From positions 72,445-84,232 of the forward strand of contig CAAAJI010000204.1 of NCBI GenBank assembly GCA_900642245.1: 11,788 nucleotides of DNA. The letters are read 5' to 3'. This DNA is from Fragilaria radians. Its lineage: Eukaryota; Bacillariophyta; Fragilariophyceae; Fragilariales; Fragilariaceae. The notes below the pieces were generated by a model. That model was not told where the DNA came from. It saw nothing but the letters and a program-made list of their open reading frames with translations, and did no database searches. The position numbers and the translations under genes are program-made. Positions 8,234-11,788 of the stretch are shown here, in pieces; the first letter of the stretch is position 1; each line of letters opens with the position of its first letter.

Positions 8234-8623
8234 CATACTAGGAATCTGTTGAGATATATCCATTTTGACACTATATTCATAATATCTGTGATTACCAGCA
8301 AGGAAATTTTTTCAAATGAAAAAAGCGGAATAGGTATACATAGCTCACCCTAGAAATGTCAAAATACGCACAAATTTGGGTAATGTTTCTGGTGCTAAAC
8401 ACAAAGCCTTATCCATAATTTATTGACCCTTGGGTAGTGCCATAGCTATTTGTGTTAAACTAATTGTGAAGGATCACATGGATCACATGTCTTTCTGTTG
8501 TGAATGGAGCAATGCATTGATCCTTTAAGTTCAACACACTGACAACCATCCATGCTTTATAAAAATCACATAAATGCCGATGATTCACTTTACTCTTTTG
8601 AATCCCTTCTTGCATGGCAACTC
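8234..8623. other. Interval between the retroelement and the methyltransferase 3' end
   Basis: No open frame of note. It probably includes the 3' untranslated region of the minus-strand methyltransferase at its right end. Small features are a near-palindrome TTTTTTCAAATGAAAAAA near 8310 and a short tandem GATCACATG pair at 8472-8489. Confidence 0.5.
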
Positions 8624-9421
8624 TCAACCATTCTTTCTTTGATAGGCAAAGAGATTGCCATCCACATTGTTACTAGTATATCCATCCTCTGTTATAAAGA
8701 ATGATCCATCTCGTAGGCAAGTCCATTCACCTGTCGGTGACATGGTCAATTCTTGATGTAACGTAGATTGGACTGCATCTACACAAGCTGCTGATAGACT
8801 AATCAAGACTCCTCCTGGAGCCATGACACGTGAATATTCACGTATTGCTTGAGCCAAGTAGGTACTCCCAAGATACAATGTCGATTTTGTACGGACTTTA
8901 CTTCCCCCAGATAAGTATATAGCATCTAATGTTCCCTTATCCAAAATGATATCAAATGTATTGTCTTGAAATTGAATCAAATTCCTTGCATCTGCAACGT
9001 ATATTGGTACATTTCGATGACCCAACAAGGATTTGGCACAATCCACTCCATTACGAGAATAATCAAAAGCAACTATGTTGGTATATCCTGAATCATACAT
9101 ATCACATACTATAGAATCATTCCCAACACCAGGAATCAAAATGTGAGATTGGAAGGAATCCATCATTAAATCCTTTAGTAGGGGTTCCAAATCCTTCCAT
9201 TCCGAATACCAAGAAAAGCATGTTTGATTTTGTGACGATTCTGCATATACTTCATCCCAATAATCCTTTCGTCCATAATTGGAATCAAGAGGTTCCACAA
9301 AGGGTGGTGTAGCATGTAAGGAAGACCATGACGATGACGATGAGGATATCGACGAAAAAAATGTCCCTTGTGATGACCAAATGGATGAGGAAACTGCGAG
9401 TCCAGGAATGGCAACCATCAT
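8624..9421 (-). CDS. METTL13/EEF1AKMT4-like S-adenosylmethionine-dependent methyltransferase
   Basis: This intronless 265-residue protein is of the class I methyltransferase fold. The Y-W-D-E-V-Y motif at 54-59 and the FSWYSEW segment near 69-75 are typical of the N-terminal part of the family. Motif I reads LIPGVGNDS (95-103), the acidic motif II is FDYS (119-122), and DARNL (144-148) precedes a DKGTLDAI block (161-168), the hallmark of METTL13/EEF1AKMT4 relatives that methylate lysine on translation factor eEF1A. Motif I has Val-Gly-Asn-Asp where relatives commonly have Cys-Gly-Asn-Ser. A Ser-rich N-terminal extension of about 45 residues lacks clear Arg/Lys, so a targeting role is uncertain. 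The substrate cannot be read from sequence. The start is the first of two adjacent ATGs. It diverges from the carrier gene. Confidence 0.85.
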   Translation of the reverse strand: MMVAIPGLAVSSSIWSSQGTFFSSISSSSSSWSSLHATPPFVEPLDSNYGRKDYWDEVYAESSQNQTCFSWYSEWKDLEPLLKDLMMDSFQSHILIPGVGNDSIVCDMYDSGYTNIVAFDYSRNGVDCAKSLLGHRNVPIYVADARNLIQFQDNTFDIILDKGTLDAIYLSGGSKVRTKSTLYLGSTYLAQAIREYSRVMAPGGVLISLSAACVDAVQSTLHQELTMSPTGEWTCLRDGSFFITEDGYTSNNVDGNLFAYQRKNG

Positions 9422-9576
9422 TGAGATTGGAGTTTTGTTTTCTTGCCAATTACTGTTTCTTCAGTCCACTGTCGAGTTTTTGACAAGTATTGATTCACAA
9501 CAATTTTGCTGATGTCATCCATGACGTCGTTGTTTCTGCATGTCATGTTTTCCATAACCTTCCTATTATTCCTAAA
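9422..9576. promoter_or_regulatory. Shared upstream region of the divergent methyltransferase and carrier genes
   Basis: Only 155 bases separate the two start codons, so the promoters must overlap or share elements. It contains a CCAAT motif (9446-9450, plus strand) and a CRE-like TGACGTCG (9522-9529), one base from the palindromic TGACGTCA site of bZIP factors. No clear TATA box is seen. CRE-like sites with a TGACGT core drive CO2/cAMP-responsive genes in some diatoms, but a role here is only inference. Confidence 0.45.
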
Positions 9577-10617
9577 ATGAAAATATTCACCGAAGATGCG
9601 AAAACACTTCTTACCATGGTGGAAAGTAGTACATCATCATCATCATCAAACACAAGTTCTATATCCAAAAATTTGAACAATAATAATATGACATCCTCCA
9701 ACAAGGAATCACAAAAGCATCTTCGTGCGGCATGTGCTGGAGCGTGTGCTGGAGCCTTGGCCAAAACTGCGGTCGCTCCGATTGAACGAGTGAAATTGTT
9801 ACTACAACTTCAAGTTTCCTTATCCAATCCAACCTATCTAAATAAGACTCCATTTCAAGTAGCATCCAAAATATTTCGTGAAGAGGGAATGATGGCATTT
9901 TGGAGAGGGAATTATCACAATGTCCTACAACATTCCGGAACATCCGCATTGAATTTTATGCTCATGGATTATTACAAGGCCATGGCACAAACGACTACGA
10001 ACAGTAGTACCAACAACAATATGTATTCTTCCTTTCTTTGTGGTGGCCTGGCCGGTTCGACGGCGACTACAGTTTTGTATCCCATTCAATTCTTACGAAC
10101 ACGACTAGCTGCAGATGTCTCCACAGATGGGATTCGACGTTATCCTCGAGGGATGATGGATGTCATACAGAGTACACTTAGGGTTGATGGTATTCGAGGA
10201 CTTTATCAGGGATATGGTATTGCAGTAGCCGGAGTCTTCCTATACCGTAGTTTACATCTTGGAGGATATGATGTTGTCAAGGAATGGTGGGTGGAACAGC
10301 AAACTCCACCAATCGAAAAAGACACGCAGCGCCGACAACCTTATACACTATCATGGACGGAAAAATTTATGATTGCCCAAATAGTATCCATTTTTGCCGG
10401 GACTGTCTGTTATCCAATTGATACAGTCCGTCGTCGACTTATGATGCAAGCAGGTCAAGATAGTAAGCTATATCGAAATTCGTTCCATGCCTTTTATGGC
10501 ATTGCACGAGATGAGGGACTTGTTGGGTTCTTTCGTGGACTTGGTCCTAATCTAGTCCGATCGTTGGGGGCATCACTCTTGTTATTGTCCTATGATGTTA
10601 TCTTGCCGCTTTTATGA
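9577..10617 (+). CDS. Divergent ADP/ATP-carrier-like mitochondrial carrier (SLC25 family)
   Basis: This 346-residue protein has three carrier repeats. The repeat 1 loop reads APIERVKLLLQ (67-77), repeat 2 reads YPIQFLRTRLAAD (168-180), and repeat 3 reads YPIDTVRRRLMMQ (279-291). These closely match ADP/ATP carriers, including the RRRMMM signature with one Met replaced by Leu, and GLYQGYGIAVAG and LYRSLHLGGYD after repeat 2. Carriers of this family exchange cytosolic ADP for matrix ATP across the mitochondrial inner membrane. Several key positions differ. NVLQHSGTSALNF has Gln118 where the substrate-binding Arg usually lies, repeat 2 has Gln171 for the usual acid, and the final YDVIL lacks the usual basic residue. 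A Ser/Asn-rich N-terminal region of about 45 residues precedes the first helix. The first ATG in frame is used; the frame is open upstream but without ATG. Transport substrate is therefore uncertain. Confidence 0.85.
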   Translation: MKIFTEDAKTLLTMVESSTSSSSSNTSSISKNLNNNNMTSSNKESQKHLRAACAGACAGALAKTAVAPIERVKLLLQLQVSLSNPTYLNKTPFQVASKIFREEGMMAFWRGNYHNVLQHSGTSALNFMLMDYYKAMAQTTTNSSTNNNMYSSFLCGGLAGSTATTVLYPIQFLRTRLAADVSTDGIRRYPRGMMDVIQSTLRVDGIRGLYQGYGIAVAGVFLYRSLHLGGYDVVKEWWVEQQTPPIEKDTQRRQPYTLSWTEKFMIAQIVSIFAGTVCYPIDTVRRRLMMQAGQDSKLYRNSFHAFYGIARDEGLVGFFRGLGPNLVRSLGASLLLLSYDVILPLL

Positions 10618-10776
10618 TATATTGTATGTACAATCAACATTAGTTGGGTCATGAGCGAGAAAAATCAACACAATTTTAGTCACAATCACATCTGCAATAA
10701 TCCAAGTTTCCAAGTTGCTGGATTTCTTTCGAATTTCCAAAAAAAATGAAGGCGGCTGATCCCTGTCTTACTAAAT

Positions 10777-10822
10777 CAAAATCTTTTTCCATGCGTGGCA
10801 TCATATATGGAAAAAGATTTTG
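10777..10822. repeat. Perfect 16-base inverted repeat with 14-base loop
   Basis: CAAAATCTTTTTCCAT (10777-10792) pairs perfectly with ATGGAAAAAGATTTTG (10807-10822), with a loop at 10793-10806. It lies about 160 bases past the carrier stop. It could be an RNA hairpin in the 3' untranslated region, a small inverted-repeat element, or a fold of no function. Confidence 0.8.
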
Positions 10823-10875
10823 CAAATCGAGAAAAAAGATGGTGAATGCTGAACTCTTTTATGGTACGAAATCAA

Positions 10876-10903
10876 CAAAATTCCATGCGTTGCATCAATT
10901 TTG
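10876..10903. repeat. Second, shorter hairpin sharing core sequence with the first
   Basis: CAAAATT (10876-10882) pairs with AATTTTG (10897-10903) around a 14-base loop. The core CCATGCGTTGCATCA (10883-10897) matches CCATGCGTGGCATCA (10789-10803) of the first hairpin at 14 of 15 positions, and both are followed by ATTTTGCAA. The two appear to be related copies. Confidence 0.6.
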
Positions 10904-11367
10904 CAAGCCAAAGACTTCAAAAACTTAGATTGTAAAGAATATATATCTTTAATTTGTCTATCAATCGCCAATGAGTTCTCTGTTCTTTGTTAAGTGTGTG
11001 TAAGTCGCAAAGTCTACTTCGATCATTCTTGACAATACGAAAATTGTTTAATTTCTGTTTGTAATGAATGTGACATGCTTTGATCCATAGTAATGGTTGG
11101 ATGATAGTACTACATACTTGCTTAATTCCACCTTACCCATTTAGAATATACTTCTAGACTTGGAGTTGAGACACATTTCTATATACACAAATCACTGCAA
11201 CGTCCATCAATTATCTTGCAAAAGCAATCCAATTTTCATGTTTTGTTTTGCAGCAAACGTCAAGTAGTTCCCAAAATATCCTTGCTTACCATTCTATATG
11301 ATTCGAAATATCACAACGGCAATGACACGTTCAAAATGGGCCATACAATAGTGAAAGAAATCAATCC

Positions 11368-11788
11368 TCATGAATGTCGTTTATGTGAAGTATGTGAAAC
11401 TGCTGATGCTGATGCTACTGCTGCTGTGTAGTCATTGGGACAATGTTTATCCCAAATATCATACGTACTCCATTTAGCTCTGGCGACTTCCGATCGAACG
11501 GGGACAGCAACAAATGGCATGGATACCCAATTTAATTTAGGACATACAGATGGATCAGCCTTACCTCGATAGGCAAAGTCACGATCCCAAACATGAATCT
11601 GAACACCTGTGGATGTACTATATCCTGTAAATCCTTTCGTCACAAGACCGACAAGTCGTTCAAAGTGATTACCCAAACGATCCACAGTAACATTGGTATC
11701 TTTAGTTTGGACTGTAACATCTTGATGAGATGTACTATTCCGATGCCATTCTACACGAAAGACATAGGCAACCAAACGATTTAATAAA
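11368..11788 (-). CDS. Unrecognised protein, C-terminal 139 residues, start outside window
   Basis: The frame is open from the right edge to a TGA at 11368-11370. It reads NRLVAYVFRVEWHRN, later GLVTKGFTGYSTSTGVQIHV, WDRDFAYRGKADPSVCPKLN, and PFVAVPVRSEVARAKWSTYD, ending in an Ala/Ser-rich tail (AAVASASAVSHTSH) and KRHS. It is a protein-like composition with several aromatic residues, two cysteines (in PSVCPK and KHCPND) and two N-glycosylation-type sequons (NST, NVT), compatible with a secreted or lumenal protein. I do not recognise the family and see no transmembrane segment in this part. The true start lies beyond the window; the TTG at 11775-11773 is not taken as a start. Confidence 0.6.
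   Translation of the reverse strand, partial: LLNRLVAYVFRVEWHRNSTSHQDVTVQTKDTNVTVDRLGNHFERLVGLVTKGFTGYSTSTGVQIHVWDRDFAYRGKADPSVCPKLNWVSMPFVAVPVRSEVARAKWSTYDIWDKHCPNDYTAAVASASAVSHTSHKRHS
11397..11428. repeat. Short GCTGAT/GCTGCT trinucleotide-like tract inside the right-edge gene
   Basis: An imperfect run of GCT and GAT triplets encodes the Ala/Ser-rich tail (A-A-V-A-S-A-S-A-V) of the minus-strand protein. The tract is short, in frame, and may vary in length between strains. Confidence 0.5.

Larger units (their letters stand above)
10618..11367. other. Interval between the carrier and the right-edge gene, with two hairpins
   Basis: No credible gene. Short frames at 10746-10928 and 11216-11431 have no recognisable content; the first covers the hairpins. 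The left end should include the 3' untranslated region of the carrier and the right end that of the minus-strand gene. The rest is AT-rich without other obvious structure. Confidence 0.5.

Noticed and set aside
9490..9576. Extended N-terminus of the carrier from a TTG at 9490
   Set aside because: TTG is not a normal eukaryotic start; the first ATG in frame is at 9577 and leaves a full three-repeat carrier.
10746..11431. Plus-strand frames 10746-10928 and 11216-11431
   Set aside because: The first is made largely of the inverted repeats; the second partly opposes the minus-strand gene. Neither has recognisable protein content.

Overview
The window looks like nuclear DNA of a unicellular eukaryote, most likely a diatom or close stramenopile relative. 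The evidence is short GT-AG introns of about 80-100 bases, a helicase-associated-domain protein of the kind expanded in diatoms, an ADP/ATP-carrier-like protein, and a decayed retrotransposon whose reverse transcriptase signatures recall a diatom lineage. There are no operons or ribosome binding sites. The organism call is an inference from gene families, not from a marker gene.

Layout. (1) 1-1470, minus strand: 5' part of a gene with two helicase-associated (HA) domains, four exons and three short introns, one exon being only 29 bases. It runs off the left edge after a 783-base open exon. (2) 1471-3638: about 2.2 kb without a convincing gene, holding one 71-codon unrecognised coding remnant and an AT-rich stretch. 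(3) 3639-8233: a decayed non-LTR-type retrotransposon (3657-8215, about 4.56 kb) bracketed by a perfect 18-base direct repeat that fits a target-site duplication. Its body shows, in order, an N-terminal open segment, a middle segment, an endonuclease-like TDH block, a linker, reverse transcriptase blocks and a C-terminal block. A middle section occurs twice, giving an A-B-B'-C order. (4) 8624-9421, minus: a METTL13/EEF1AKMT4-like methyltransferase. (5) 9577-10617, plus: a divergent ADP/ATP-carrier-like protein, divergently transcribed from the methyltransferase across a 155-base shared upstream region. (6) 10618-11367: intergenic, with two related hairpins. (7) 11368-11788, minus: C-terminal end of an unrecognised protein entering from the right edge.

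The cellular genes do not form an obvious pathway. I found no convincing new multi-gene system. The items most worth following are the retroelement with intact target-site duplication but heavily decayed body and internal duplication, and the carrier, which keeps the ADP/ATP-carrier signatures but appears to lack several substrate and salt-bridge residues.
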